Source: Galeruca laticollis (Eukaryota; Arthropoda; Insecta; Coleoptera; Chrysomelidae). From it: 64,000 bases of DNA. Below are positions 10,331 to 23,800 of this stretch, piece after piece. The notes under the pieces were generated by a model. The model was not told where the DNA came from, searched no databases, and worked only from the letters and a program-made list of their open reading frames with translations. The DNA lies in contig OY998176.1 in the NCBI GenBank assembly GCA_963921935.1, positions 141,528,305 through 141,592,304 on the forward strand. Reading direction: 5' to 3'. How positions within the stretch are numbered: position 1 is the stretch's first letter; each line of letters opens with the position of its first letter. The position numbers were made by a program, and so were the translations under genes.

Positions 10331-12747
10331 CCCGGCGTCACCCCGGTGGGGTGTGACACACCCCATCGGTTGTTTCAATCAACGCTCACGCCATATGAAT
10401 ACACATATGTAAGTATGGTTGCCTATAGCTTCCTGTTAGATGTTTATCATACATTTTTAGCCACAACTTCAGTATAATAACGACTGTGGAGGTGTCTAGA
10501 CGTCGTTGTGTGTGTGTAAAACCCTACCGGTGTGATAACGTTACAATTTTTTTAAACAGGTAATATTATTTTTTTTATTTTTTTCGTCAATTCTTAATGT
10601 TATATATTTTACTAGAAAATCCAAATAATACATAAGATATGGGAGATTACGAAAAAGAACAGCGGCGCCTAGAAGATCTTTGGGAAGAGGTTGATGATGG
10701 TAGTAATTCAGATATCGGTGGATCAGAATATGAAGATGAAGTAGATCACGTCAGCATCTAGAGTGATCATACAGAAGATATTGAACAACCGCCTGTTACA
10801 GATGCCGAAATGTTTCGCAACACCAATTATTTTACAGGTATAAGTTCATGTATTAAATATTTAAAAATTATAACAGCAAGGTTTTTTAGGAATGGATAAA
10901 GTGACAGAATGGTTTAAGAATTGCTCTACAAGACAAATAAGAATAAGAGCTGAAAATATCATTAGCAAATTGCCAGGACCTAAATTGTGTGCTCGTGACG
11001 CCAAGACGCCACTAGAGTGTTGGAATATTTTTTTTGAAGCAGGTATGATTGCTGATATTGTGAAATGGACAAACTTGATGATACGTAGTCGTTGAGACAG
11101 GTATGAAGATAAGCATTTTTGTAATGAAACAAATCCTGTAGAAATAAAAGCGCTGATTGGTATTTTATACTTGGAAGGAGTTTTTAAAAATAACCACCGT
11201 CATTTGAAAGATTTATGGAACTCAAATGGCACGTGTATAGAAATAATTCGAACAGTGATGGCTTATAATAGATACGCATTTCTGATGACATGCTTGAGGT
11301 TTGACAACTTCGAAAACAGAGATATTAGGCTTCAAATAGACAAACTAGCTGCCATAAGATCTCTATTCAAACAATTTGTTGCAAAGTGCAAAGAAAATTA
11401 TTCACCTGGTCAATATTTAACTTTGGATAAAAAACTGAAATCTTTTCGCGGGCGATGTTCTTTTCGCCAGTATATACCTAATAAGCCTGCGAAATACGGT
11501 AGAAAAATTCAAGCACTGGTAGACTCTCGTTCGTTCTATGTTTTAAATATGGAAATATATGCAGGTCTACAGTCGCCATGTATATATTGTTTGAGCAATA
11601 AAAATAATGACATTGTAGAAAGAATGATAGCGCCGATATCGGGTACCAATCGTAACGTTACGTTTGATAATTGGTATAGCAGTCTCGAAACTGTAAATAT
11701 TTTATGAACTAATTGCTGTTGGTACCCTCCGAAGAGATAAAACGGCAATTCCGCCAGAGATTTTACATATCAAAGAGAGGAAACCCCAATCATCTATGTT
11801 TAGATTTCAAAAGAATAACACAATGGTTTCGTATGTGCCAAAGAAAGGCAAAAATGTTGAATTGATCTCATCATTACATTATGATGACACTATCGATAAA
11901 TCTACAGGAGAAAAAAAATCTGCCTGAGATAATTAGCTTCTATAACCTTACCATGCGTGGCATAGACACTGTGGTTGAAATGTCAAGTAATTATTCCTTT
12001 TTTCAAAATTGTAGACGATGGCCACTAAGAGTGTTTTACTCACTTTTAGACTCTGCCGGAATAAACAGTCAAATTATTTATAAGTGGAACACTAACGAAA
12101 TCGCTAAAAAACGCAGCTTATATTTAGAAGAACTAGGATTTGCATTAACCAAACCCACTTTAGAAATCAGAAAAAGTAATCTGAGAATACCAACAGACCT
12201 CCATAATAGAATTTGTAAAATGGTTGGAGAAACCCCTCCATTACCTACAATTCGTGAAAATAGGGTTGGGAGATGTCATTTTTGTAACAGATCTCGGGAT
12301 AGAAAGACAAAATATTGCTGTGAGCGTTGTAATGTATATTTATGTTTAGACCACATGTATTATTTCTGTGAAACTTGCGCTCATGAGAATTAAAAAATAA
12401 ATGTCTTAAAAGTAAAGATTTGATTTTGTTAAGTAGGATTATTGTTTTGTTAATTGATTTGTTATTTATTTGGAATACTGGATTATTTTTTAAATTTTAT
12501 ACTGGGTTTAAGAAGTTGATGTTTTTTGTTAAAAAAATTTGTGTATTTTATTAAATAAAGTTTTTCTTTAATTTTTAAAGTTTTGTTGATTATGGGGATT
12601 TTTTTCCTAAAAGACAACACATCATAAAACATAAAAAAAATTAATCTCTTGCAAAAAATGTTTTGCTTATATTTTATAAATTTTTAACAATGGGGTGTAT
12701 CACACCCCACCGGGGTGTTCGTGAAAAAATATTTCACTGGGGTGACA
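10331..12747 (+). mobile_element. piggyBac-superfamily element, degenerate
   Basis: The left end CCCGGCGTCACCCCGGTGGG follows a TTAA at 10327-10330. The right end carries the inverted counterpart (12691-12717, TGGGGTGTATCACACCCCAC, and GGGGTGACAG up to about 12747), where the outermost bases and the second TTAA have decayed. The TTAA target, the CCC start and the enclosed transposase relic define piggyBac. It is inserted in a Penelope repeat. Confidence 0.85.
10639..12393 (+). pseudogene. piggyBac transposase, broken by stops and frameshifts
   Basis: It starts with an acidic N-terminus from the ATG at 10639, with a stop near 10759. A 52-bp GT-AG intron is plausible at 10838-10889. The DDE region follows: DKKL in a LTLDKKL context (first catalytic Asp, near 11424), FRGRCSFRQYIPNKPAKYG, then TFDNWYSS (second Asp, near 11660). 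After frame breaks at 11705-11880 comes MRGIDTVVEMSSNY (third Asp, near 11968). The C-terminus is the Cys-rich RING/PHD-like finger CHFCNRS...CERC...CETC, ending at 12393. The residue after the first Asp is Lys where relatives usually have Glu. Stops at about 10759, 11093 and 11705 make it inactive. Confidence 0.88.
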
Positions 12748-12810
12748 GTAATATGAATAGATTTCACGAAGTAAGGGTTGAGACAGTTAATTTCAATAAA
12801 TTAGATAATA

Positions 12811-13794
12811 ATAATTTTCCTTGCCTACTGTAAAATTCACCAAGAATATGGGCATTATAAATTAAAAACATTATTATTAAAACATGTTTGCTTACTTTGT
12901 CTGGAAATTTGAGGTTATGGTAGAATATGTGTATAAGTATATACTATACAAGCAAATAACTTCTGGAACAGGAACAGTAACCAAAGTACAAGTTTGTAGT
13001 GCCAAATAGTATAAGCAATACATACAAATAAAACATAAAAGTGTGAAACGGGGTGTTCCAAAAATGCAATCAAAATTTAACTGTCAAACTAATCATCTGT
13101 ATGCGGTCAAATAGTTTACTAGGCCTTTTATTAGAGATTAATGTGTAATTGAGGTTGGTGGAACCAAATTTTGACCATAATCACTGATTAGTAGGTCGAC
13201 TTTTTAATTGGTGAATAAGTTAACGTTTGTTGGTTTAATTGAACTTGGAGGAACCCAGAAAGTAACTTAACGCGACCATAGTCACTTATAAGTACTAATT
13301 AAAATGTTTAATCGAGGTTGGTGGAATGGAGTATTAATCTTTAATTTCTGGTTGTAAAATTATGTAGCCTATTAAAATGTCATTGTATGTCTCCTACATT
13401 AACACTTTTTGCAAAAGTTTAGTATATTTTGTAAAATAATATTTGTGGATAATTGAAAAAAAATCTGCCGATAACTTTACACGGGTGTGGGGATAAGTAC
13501 AATATTTATTTACTAATTGTTGAGAAGAAAACTATCGCAGATAGAGTTACTATAGTTCTATATGGGATAGAGAAGTGCAGCTAGCTTCATTTTGTATTAA
13601 AAACGAAAATTTGCAATTTTTGGGGATACAATAGTTCTGCATTAAGGTGGCCATATATAAAACAAAAAAACTCATAGGGTTGAAACCTTAGCCAAAATTT
13701 GGAAATCAAGTTTCAAAAAAACGTTTATTAATGTAGATTTTACCAACAAAAGATTCATCGCATAGTTCAATTAAAAAAAACAGCAAATACTTAC
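12811..13794. other. Intergenic, or STARD7-like 3' intron; no coding exon seen
   Basis: No further STARD7 exon is recognised on the minus strand and there is no other gene. Short direct repeats of GAGGTTGGTGGAA occur at about 13151, 13243 (as TTGGAGGAA) and 13313. They suggest a decayed small repeat. Confidence 0.4.
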
Positions 13795-14793
13795 AGGCCA
13801 TAGCAATTCCCAATATATAACATCACTATTAGAATTTTCATGAGGATCAGATTCGGCATGTTCGAGAACAACAGCACTAGTGTCCCAGGTCCTTCTGTAG
13901 TCAATATCAATCTGTACATTTAGAAAATCTTCTGCTGTTACATCATTATAAGATCCAAACATTTTATATTCGTATTGCCCTGATCCTGACGGATGAAGTC
14001 TTCTCCAAATAACTAGATCTGGTTTTTCAATAAACAGAGCCCAATTTTCATAAGTTTGTGGTGTTTTCTTAGTACCACATGCACATATTTTCGAATCGTC
14101 TATTTCTTTTTGGGAAGGATCACATGCTATACATATTGTGTTTTCCTTTAATACATTTATATAATCAAATTCATGTATATTCTTTTTCATTTCCTCGTCT
14201 GTTATTCTATATTTGTCCCAATTGTAGGCTGATATGCCTAAAAGTATATATTGTTAAATTGAATATCAATAAAGTGGATAATTGTATGAGATATTATAGT
14301 GACATATAAATTTCAATTAAGGCGTTAAAATATATGCATATTTTGAAGTTTTTTCTATTCCAAGGCAGTTACCTACTGATCCAAATGCAAAGTCTCTACT
14401 TCTTCTTGTTAAGTTTTGTCTCATCCTTTTCATAAACTCTTTAAATGCCTTTTCTTCCCACCATTTAGAATACAAGGTAAACATCTGATGGCATCTTCGT
14501 AATCTTTGAACAGCAACACATTCACAATGATGTAACCACACCTTAATAACATTGTTTCTATTTGATCTATTAGCTGCATTTTCTTCTAAAAATAGCTTAT
14601 AAAGTTGACCCTTTCTTACAATTTCCCGAATTCTAATATTTAGATCTTCAATACTCCTAATCCCACTCAATTTTTCACGGAAGTTAAAACCATATTTTGT
14701 AAAAAATTGTCTCTGCACCAGATTTCTGAATATAATTTTTAGGTTAGAATTTAGCGGTAATATAGATTGTGAAAATCCTCTTCTCGAATACAT
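13795..14793 (-). CDS. STARD7: STARD7-like START-domain lipid transfer protein (5' two exons)
   Basis: Exon 1 is 14793-14373 (start ATG at 14793). It joins, through a 135-bp GT-AG intron (donor GTAACT, acceptor TTTTAG), to exon 2, 14237-13795, which ends at a GTAAGT donor. Together they give about 288 residues. The N-terminus (MYSRRGFSQSILPLNSNLK) is basic and Ser-rich with no acidic residue at first, fitting a mitochondrial presequence. The START domain begins in exon 2: WALFIEKPDLVIWRRLHPSG, then YEYKMFGSYNDVTAEDF, DYRRTWD and VIYWELLWP. The last ~100 residues of the domain should lie in exons further left that I could not find. STARD7 proteins carry phosphatidylcholine to mitochondria. Transcription runs away from the amine oxidase gene. 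Confidence 0.85.
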
Positions 14794-16019
14794 TACTTTT
14801 AAAACTTACTTAATGTAGTTGATGAAAATAGCAATCACGGGTTTTTGTAAAATGAGGATGATTGTTTAAAGATATGATGGTACTGAAATTTTGACAGACA
14901 TGCTTTATTGAATCGGATGTATTCAGGTGTTTAGTAGTGGTATGAACAATTGTTAAATCAAGCAGCGATATTGGCACTGGTAATTAATTTGATACAAATA
15001 GCTAAAGGTTGTTTTGACTGGCACTGTTTTTCAAACTAATCATTTTACAAAACATTGTTAAACTGCTTCTTTTATTTTTACAGTGTTATGTAACATTGCC
15101 TGAATATTATGTTTGTTTATATTTGCACTTTTCAAATTTTTCGTAGTAAGGATATAAAAGCAAAAATTTAGATAATTTAAAATAAAAATAAGAAGAAAAA
15201 CATTCTATATTTTTTAAAAATAGAACTTCCATTCCTCATTTGTTGTCAATACTACCATTCTTATTGTCCTCTGAGTTTTTGTTAAAGTTAGAAAGAACTA
15301 AAATCTTACTACACTGACATTTCCGCACCGGGAATCAATATCTTGAACGTAGCGTTTTAAACGATCAGATGCAGAATCGGATTGGCTTTTCGTGTTCTGT
15401 AATGTAATTGTTTGGTCTTATGTGAAAATTATATTAAATTGGAAGTTATTTACATTCTCACCCAATAGAGAAATTATGGGCGGTTAGTAATATTCTGGCC
15501 AATTCGACGTTTCTAATTAAGATTTTTTCGGCTACTGTTTTGGGGAAAGCAATATTTTCTGATTGGTTTTTGTCATGATTGTTTTAGTGGCTGTCTTATT
15601 AGCCGTTTTAAAAGTATTTATTTGAAATAACATAAAACAATATGTGATGAGCATTTCATAAAAACATCAATAACGACTACGCAATGCTTTCAAATCAAGC
15701 TCACTTTTTGGCAGATATATTGCACTAATCTTTATGCAGATCTTATCAAAGAACTACTTCAGAACGCAATGTTAACAAAAACACGGTTTTGCCTTTTTTG
15801 GAAGATTAAGCAACTTTCTCTTCTAATACTTATTTGATTTATTTATATTGCTTGCATAGTTTTAGCTGCCTAATAGGGTTAATAAATGTCCTCGATATTC
15901 TTCGGAGCTGCTTTTATTGATTTGTAGCTGCATTGATAAAAATGTTTATTGTAGAAGGTTAATCGCTTAATATCTTCCTATGTCGCCAGAGAAATGATTC
16001 TCACCTGTCAAGTACTTAT
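14794..16019. other. Upstream region of the STARD7-like gene; no other gene seen
   Basis: AT-rich, with no ORF of note. It should contain the STARD7-like promoter and 5' UTR, but I could not fix a core promoter by eye. Confidence 0.35.
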
Positions 16020-16869
16020 TTAGTCTTGGTTGATATATCGGTAACCACGATATTTCACCGGTGAATGTAAAATCACTGACGCTACCGGTGATTCATTTCT
16101 CGCAGATGCGGTGATCGGTGATTCAGTTTCAACCGAATACTGCAATATCGGCATCATCGATCATCGACTCTAGCATTGGAAGACCGCGCCGATAGAAAAT
16201 CGATATAAAATATCATAATTTACAAATATTAGGTGAAAGAAAAACGGTGATTTAAGCCGATATGATATAGGTATTTGGAATATAGACTTTTGCTTTTACG
16301 GAATGAGAAGACGGCAATTGGTATGGATAATATAAGTATATTAATGATACAAACATGCCGCCCGACCCGATACGGATAAGGGCAAACGTGCCGCTTTTTT
16401 TGTTCCTTTCGAAGAGAAATATTAAAATAAATTTGGTAAACACCTAACAGCCATAAGATAAAATAAATGCTCTTATTTTTTTGTTAATCTCTGCTTTTTG
16501 TGCTGTAAATAAAGGGAGCCTGTATTTTTTCAAGAATTTTAGTGACTTTAGGTAATAGCCAGAAATTGTAAACGTTATTAAGAGAATTGTATTCTTTGTT
16601 TGTAAACCATTTCAAGAACTCCATTATAGTGTTACAATATGAATGAATTGATAATTAAATGGCATGTCTTAAACTAATACGTCATTTTAACAAAACAATG
16701 GGATAAGGATCAAAAAAGAAGTTTTCGGGGTCATCCTGTCCAATTTCATTAAAAAAAGTTAAATATGGCTTGTCTATTTAAATAAAAAGTTATAAAATCC
16801 TTTAAACAAGTTATAGAGAGATAAAAAAATTCACAGTAAAGTATTTTTCTTTTATTTTCAGTTTAGAAC

Positions 16870-16980
16870 ATGTCTAAAAAAGCGAAAACCAGTGAAATCT
16901 GGAATTTTTTCACGCTTGTTGAGGGTGACAATTATTATGTAACATGTAATATGTACAAGAAAAAATGTTTCTTTCTAAAA
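16870..16980 (+). pseudogene. hAT transposase N-terminal fragment (BED finger start)
   Basis: A 37-codon reading starting MSKKAKTSEIWNFFT, followed by CNMYKKKC, resembles the start of a BED zinc finger (W-x-F-F ... C-x2-C). It is preceded by TTTTCAG, a possible splice acceptor. The rest of the transposase is absent. Nearby sequence has the same origin if the hAT call is right. Confidence 0.55.
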
Positions 16981-17080
16981 GTAATGAATAAACCCTAAAA
17001 ATTGATATATTTTTTACAGATAATATGGCAACATGTTCATTCGAAATTCTCAATTTAGAATTAAATAATATTAAACTAGT

Positions 17081-17492
17081 TGCAGTTTTTATGTTACACC
17101 TTTTATACTAATCTTTCTTCGAGTTAAGAGTTTATCTCGATTTCGTGTTATTACTAATTGTCAATCAGGATCATATTTATTGTTTTGAAATAACGCGATA
17201 AGAGGTGCTTAAATAATATATTCGTACGCGTCGCCAGTAACCGCGCGCTGGTCTTATATTTTGATTTGTCTTTGCTATTTATAAACTGGTTGCAGTTTTT
17301 ATGTTACACCTTTAATATTAATCTTTCTTCGAGTTAAGTGTCGATCTCGATTTCGTATTATGGCTAATTGTCAATCAGGATAATATTTATTGTTTTAAAA
17401 TAACGCGATAAGAGGTGCATAAATAATATTTTAGTACGCGTCGCCAGTCGCCGCGCGCTGGTCTTATATTTTGATTTGACTTTGCTATTTAT
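17081..17492. repeat. Two-copy tandem repeat, period 210 bp
   Basis: TGCAGTTTTTATGTTACACC starts at 17081 and again at 17291. The copies match closely to CTTTGCTATTTATA and differ by scattered single bases. Each contains ACGCGTCGCCAGT and CCGCGCGCTGGTC, GC-rich patches unlike the surrounding DNA. It lies inside the hAT-like element. Confidence 0.85.
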
Positions 17493-17881
17493 ACTCAGTC
17501 ACTGCGGTGATTCAAATCACTGTTTAAAATTACGGTGATTTAGAAGACACTGTCGCCGTTTCACCGGTCACCGGAAAATCACCGTATTTCCCAACATTAT
17601 ACTTATTGCTCTTATGATCATGGATACCACAGATGCTTATTACCTAGATGAAACTAAGTACTTTTCAAATTCAAATATTTTGATTTCCTTAATGATACTT
17701 AAATTATATCAAAAATAAGTTTGCGTTACACCACTGGACTGTTTATGAAACCTATGTATATATTAGTAAAAATGGATTAAATAGGATTTAAATAAATCTT
17801 ATCTTTCAGAACCGCAATAGATATCTCATCTCAAAATTCAAAAACATATACGAATGTTTATTTTCGGCGAGATTAACTAAC

Positions 17882-20800
17882 ATGTCGAATTCACCGAGTG
17901 TTTTAATTATTGGGGCTGGAGTCGCGGGCATTGCTGCAGCTTGTAAACTAATGGAACATGGTATAACCAATGTCACAATATTAGGTGAGTGTTTTCAATA
18001 ATTTCTGGCTGAAATGATGATTGGTTAACTTGATTTTAAAAGAGATTATTTATAAATGTAGTATTAAGTTTTTTTGAATGAACTGTTTATTACCGTAAAA
18101 AGGGGTGAATAGAATCAGTGTGGTGAATAGGGTCGAAACTTTCCCGCTACAGAGAAATTTGCCTAGAATATTTGCGATGAATAGTAATATAAATCTGGCA
18201 ACGCTGTTATCAAGTCAAACGTCTGGTTGAAGTGTACATAATAGCCTTGTTTATATATAACGCTTCGTATATATAAACAAGGATAATAGTTCAAATCGCT
18301 TGATCAACGTGTAAATGTGGTTCCGTGAGACCTAACCTCGACGCATATTTTTGCCGCGAGAACGTATACTTGGAAACTTCATTTCCACAGGACAAACCAC
18401 CATCGATTACAGTTAGGTAACAACATTTTTTGTATTATCCAACTTTATTATAACTTGTGTCAAGAGTAACTCGATAATTCTAGTTTACTTTTTTTTGGAA
18501 AAAACAATTGCTAAAAAATTACCGATGTTCTGAAAAGTGGGGGTGAATAGGGTCGACATGCCGAGGACGTACAAACCAGACCCACATGGGAAACGCCATA
18601 AAAAGTATGATGTGCAAGTAATTAATCAGGCGAGGGATGTTGTCATCGCTGAAAGAATGTCTATTCGAGAAGCATCGAGACATTATTTTTCGTATAGTAT
18701 TCTACAGAGACGTATCAAAAATAATAAGCCTAAGAAACAGGGTGGTCAGATCACGTTATCATCCACAGAAGAGGCTATACTGGTTAAAAAAATAGGACTT
18801 TGTGCAGAATGGGGCTATCCACTGGATCTGTATGTTTTACGCACAATTGTAAAATCATATTTGGACCGAAAGGGGAGAATTGTACAAAAGTTCAAGGATA
18901 ACTTACCAGGTAGGGAATTTGCAGTGGGGTTTTTGTCTCGACATAAAGATACACTTGCAGTTCGAATTTGCCAGAATATCAAGCGGTCTAGATAATCTGT
19001 CTCTCCTCAAGTTATTAATGAATATTTTGATAATTTGGAGGAAACCCTGACTGATGTTCCACTCTGCAATATAATTAAGTATGATGAAACCAATTTAACC
19101 AATCATCCGGAAAAGAAGAAGATAATTGCAAAACGCGGCTGCAAGTATCCTGAAAGGATCATAAATCAAACAAAATCATCAGTTTCAATAATGTTTGCTG
19201 CCTCTGAAGATGGTGTATTATTACCAAGCTACGTGGTTTATAAAGTCAAACATATCTATACAACTTGGATGCAAGGAGGTCCAAAAAGCACTAGATACAA
19301 TGTTACGGCTAGTGGTTGGTTTGATATGATAACTTTCACTGACTGGGTTAAGACTGTAGCTGTGCCTTATCTGAAGAAACTGGAAGGTCAGAAGATTTTG
19401 ATAGCTGATAATTTATCATCACACATTGCTCCGGAGGCAATATAAGCCTTTGCCAAGAAAATAATATTCCGTTTGTATTTCTTCCCAGCAATTCAACGCA
19501 TCTCACCCAACCACTGGATATAGCTTTTTTTACCTTTGAAAGGAGCCTGGCGAAAAATTCTGACTGATTGGAAACAAGGACCTGGTATGAAGGGACCATC
19601 AATACCAAAATATCAGTTCCCTAGACTTCTGAACAAACTATGTCGTGAAATTGAAAATAACCTAGAGAAGAATATCAAATCTGGATTTCGTAAAGCTGGA
19701 ATCGTCCCAGTAGACAAAAATCAAGTTTTGAGTATGCTACCTAAAGAACAATCGCCAAATAACCAGGATATATCACAGAAACCATTGAAAATTCTGTAAC
19801 AGATCTTTTACGTCAGATGAGATATGGAGATGCTCTTAGAGCACGTCAGACGAGAAAGAAATGCAACATTGCTGCTGGTAGAAGTGTAGCGGTTTCCGAC
19901 GCTAGTAGTACAGATGGTTCGGACAATGAAATTGAATTGGATGACGAGTCGGATGACAGTGTACCGTCGACGAAAAACGGGAAAGTCAAAACATTACTGA
20001 TGAAAATACTGCGCCTACTATTTATTCAAATGTGACAAAATTTGGTAAAACGTTCGACAATGTTTCTCCAGTCTCTGAATCTGATAGGTTGCTATAGGCA
20101 ATTGATTAGTAGTAGCCTATAATTTCGAAATCTCTAGAACTTCTCGAAGTCCTGATCATCATTATTTTATTGGTGTGATAACAAAAATAAAGGGAAATGA
20201 TTATTTTGAAGGAAAGTTTGTCAGACCCAAACCAACCAAAAATTTCTGCGGCTATATTCACACCATTTCTGATGTTCCAGATGTGGACACTTCCCACTTC
20301 GAGAAAGTGGTTGGGAAACTTTCTCCGCCAGAAAATTACCTCAGAGGCCTTCTCAAATTTACCCTGAATACCAAAGATTTAGAACAATAGTTTTTTTTAT
20401 TTATTCATTATCCACAGAATATACGAATTTGAATTAGCTATTTTTATACAATTATATAATACTTGTTATATATAAATAAATATTATTATTTCACAATTGC
20501 CTTTTTTATTTTTTCAAAACTTTCTTTCTTGGCCCGTTCCACCTACAAGGCGGTTGACAGGGTTTTCGACGCGTTTCAAGCCTATGATCTACTTGACCCC
20601 ACCTTTGAGGTGAATCGGGTCAGAGCATATAAAAAAAATATAACGATTCCAACCTACAAGTTAAGACTCATATTTTGACATTCGAACAATTTTTTACCCC
20701 TTACCAGAAAAAAGTTACAGCTGCATAAAGTTGAAAATTGACCCCATTCACCCCGTTTTACGGTATTTAAATATATATTGATTTCGCCACATTTATTTCA

Positions 20801-23800
20801 GAAGCAAAAGAGCGAATTGGAGGAAGAGTTCACTCGGTGGAATTCGACGACAGTTACGCAGACCTCGGAGGTCAATGGGTACACGGGGAAGACGGAAATA
20901 TTGTCTATGAATTGGTTAAAGATTTGGATGTATTAGGTACATCTTTAAATACTTACGAAGACAACACGTATTACCTATCTGATGGCTCTATGGTTGACAA
21001 GAATTTAAGTGATAAAATTTTCGAAATTGGATATAATGTTCTATATGATGAAGAAGATGCTACTAAATTTCCAGGACCCTATGGAGATTATTTCATAAAA
21101 CGGTGAATTGTTCAGCTCATTATATTATAAAAATGAATTAAAAGCTTTTCGATGTTCTTTTTGATTATAGATATAATGAAAAAATAGCTGAAGAATTCAA
21201 ATCCAATAAAGAAATCTTAAAACTAGCGAAATATTTCGAACATTGGTTTCACAAATTTTACACTTGCTTAGATCCAGCTAAAACTTGGTTTGATATATCG
21301 ACTCATGGAGCGTTGTGTGTATTTAAACAATGTGATGGAAATCAACAGCTTAATTGGAGAAAAAAAGGATTTAAAACTATCTTAGAGGTTCTTATGGTAA
21401 GTTAGACCGACTAAGTTGCCAACTTCTACAGTTTCAATGACAAAAAACATTTTAGAACTGATCAGATATATATTTAAAATATTTTGGGTGCTTCCTAGAT
21501 CAACTCAAATATTCTCAAATTCTTTATCAAAGTTAATCTTGCTGGTAATATTTTTCAGAAAAAGTTTCCAGGCCCGTCAAAAAGCCTTCCAGTGGAAGAG
21601 AAAATATTTCTTAAGAAAGAAGTAAATAAGATCATTTGGGACGACACTACTGAAGCAAGCCCAACTGTACGTTGTTCTGATGGTACTTCTTACACAGCTG
21701 ATCACATTTTAATAACAACTTCCGTTGGAGTGTTGAAAAAATTCCATAAAAGTTTATTTGAACCTCCGCTTCCAGCATATAAGGTTAACTCCATAGAACA
21801 TATTTCTTTAGGAGTGGTAAACAAAATATTGTTAAAGTTTCCAACTAAATGGTGAGTGAAATATTATTTTTACCACACCTGCCTGGGAAGTTCGAAGTTT
21901 TTCCCTATTTTGCCCAAAGAAAATGTCTCATTTTTATTCAGGTAAAAATAATTTCATTAAATGTGCGTATGCGTCAACTTTTTTTCCTTGTCAGATATAT
22001 AAACAATTATGACTAGTCTAGCAACGCATAATAATAAAGTAAACTTCAACCTTCACTTAAAGAAATTCATGTTAATAACTCTTCATTATAAAGATAAATA
22101 ATAGCGCAATTTGTAAGTGATAGTTAAAATATAACTAATTAAACAATGTGTGACTCTAACGAGTCGTTTGATTGTGATCATGTACCGGAAATACTGAGAG
22201 ACATCGAAGGTGAAGCCGGAGACATTGTAAATAATTTGTTACCTGATAAATCTAGTTCGAAGTACATTATCTGCTATGAAACATTTTCTAAGTGGATGGC
22301 AGATAACAAGACGAAATCATATTCGGAGAAAGTTTTTCTGGTTTATTTTAATGAGTTGACCAAAAATATAAAACCAACCATTCTATGGAGTCACTGATCA
22401 ATGTTAAAAACTGTAATGAATCCTCATCGTGGAATTAATATAGACCAATATAAACAAATCTTGGAAAATAAATCTTAAGGATTTCTACAACAAAAAAATC
22501 ACAAGTATTTTTCCTAGTGTATATGTTAATGCATATGAAACAGAAGAAGATCATGAAACATATATTAGGAAAATTATGAGGGCACATATGTTTTATCATC
22601 AATGTGTTAGAAAGAGATAAAATACATATATCATTCTTTTTCGCTAACAGGATATCATAAAGTGGAAAACGATAGAAATATATTCCCACCACGTGTAAAG
22701 GTATGTCTGGTAGGCACCGCTTTCGAGAGACGTGCAAATATAGATGTGTAATGTGGACAGTTTAGTTTATTAATTGAGAAATACTAAGATTGTACTAAAC
22801 TGATAGCTTAATGCAATGAACGATAAAAAAAGTAAACATTACTTTCGTTTATCCCTTATGATTAATTTACACAGAAATAATTCAGTAGTAATAATCTAAT
22901 TCACTATATTAGTTCGGTTAGTATTGGAATAAATAACATAACATGCGAAATAAAATTTGTATTAATAATAATATGTGTTTCCAAATATCTCAATTCTCAT
23001 TTTTCGCTAACAGGATCTCATAAGTGGAAAACCCACAACGCCGGCCTCTTACTCTTTGTAGCTTCTAACAGTATTGCCAATTTTCATTATATATTTATAT
23101 TAATTGTAAAATGCATTGTTCTAGCACGAGAACAAGTTATAAGAAGATTTTAATTATGATAATTCAAGAGGTTGTAACAGATCAAGATATAATTAATTCC
23201 ATCTATTCGTTGAATATTTTATTGTTATGCTGGAAATTGTTCTAGTTTTCAGTTTGAAAGCAGTTAAAGGTTAAAGCCTTTACTTTTTTACAGATTTGGC
23301 AACGTGAAATTCGTCTCGAAACATCTGCTGTGTTTGTAAGAAAAATTTAGTATCTTTATCGTTTGTATTCAAATGAGAACGAATTCTCTGTGTAAACACA
23401 CACACACAGTACAAATTAAAAAAAATGAAAATAAAATCGAATTCTAATGAAAGTGCCTAGAATTCTTAAATAATAGTAATATTATGATATGTAGTAAATC
23501 AAAAAATAAAACTTCTTAATTCTTCAATGAGCTTAAATCAAATGTTCGAATAAACCCAGTTCTGAGCTACCCAGATTATACATTTAAACATATTCAAGAG
23601 GAGCACGCGCGATTCGTATTCATCTGGTATAATAATCTACGATGGCTTTTGATTCTCTGTCTCATGGTTGTCCTTCTCTAACACACTGGTAACGCCATGT
23701 GTCCATTATAAGTTCCCTTTGGCCGTGAGAGGTTATCGTTTTACGTTGAAATTAAATGTGACTGATTTCTCTCACAAATAAGAAGGAAATTTTCAAGGGC

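Larger units (their letters stand above)
10268..12810 (+). repeat. Penelope terminal-repeat fragment split by piggyBac
   Basis: The bases before the piggyBac left end (10268-10330, ending AAGTTTCATTTAA) and after its right end (12748-12810, AATATGAATAGATTTCACG onward) together match one pseudo-LTR of the Penelope family, including the duplicated start of the ORF. The insertion point corresponds to the TTAA in the repeat. This shows that the Penelope fragment is older than the piggyBac. Confidence 0.75.
16025..17605. mobile_element. Probable non-autonomous hAT-like element
   Basis: Both ends are rich in short copies of CGGTGATT in both orientations. The left end (16030-16130) includes ACCGGTGATTCATTTCTCG and GCGGTGATCGGTGATTC. 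The right end (17500-17600) includes GCGGTGATTC, ACGGTGATTT and CACCGGTCACC. Subterminal motif clusters of this kind are usual in hAT elements, and the interior holds a BED-finger fragment. I could not fix exact termini or an 8-bp target duplication, so the limits are approximate. Confidence 0.5.
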
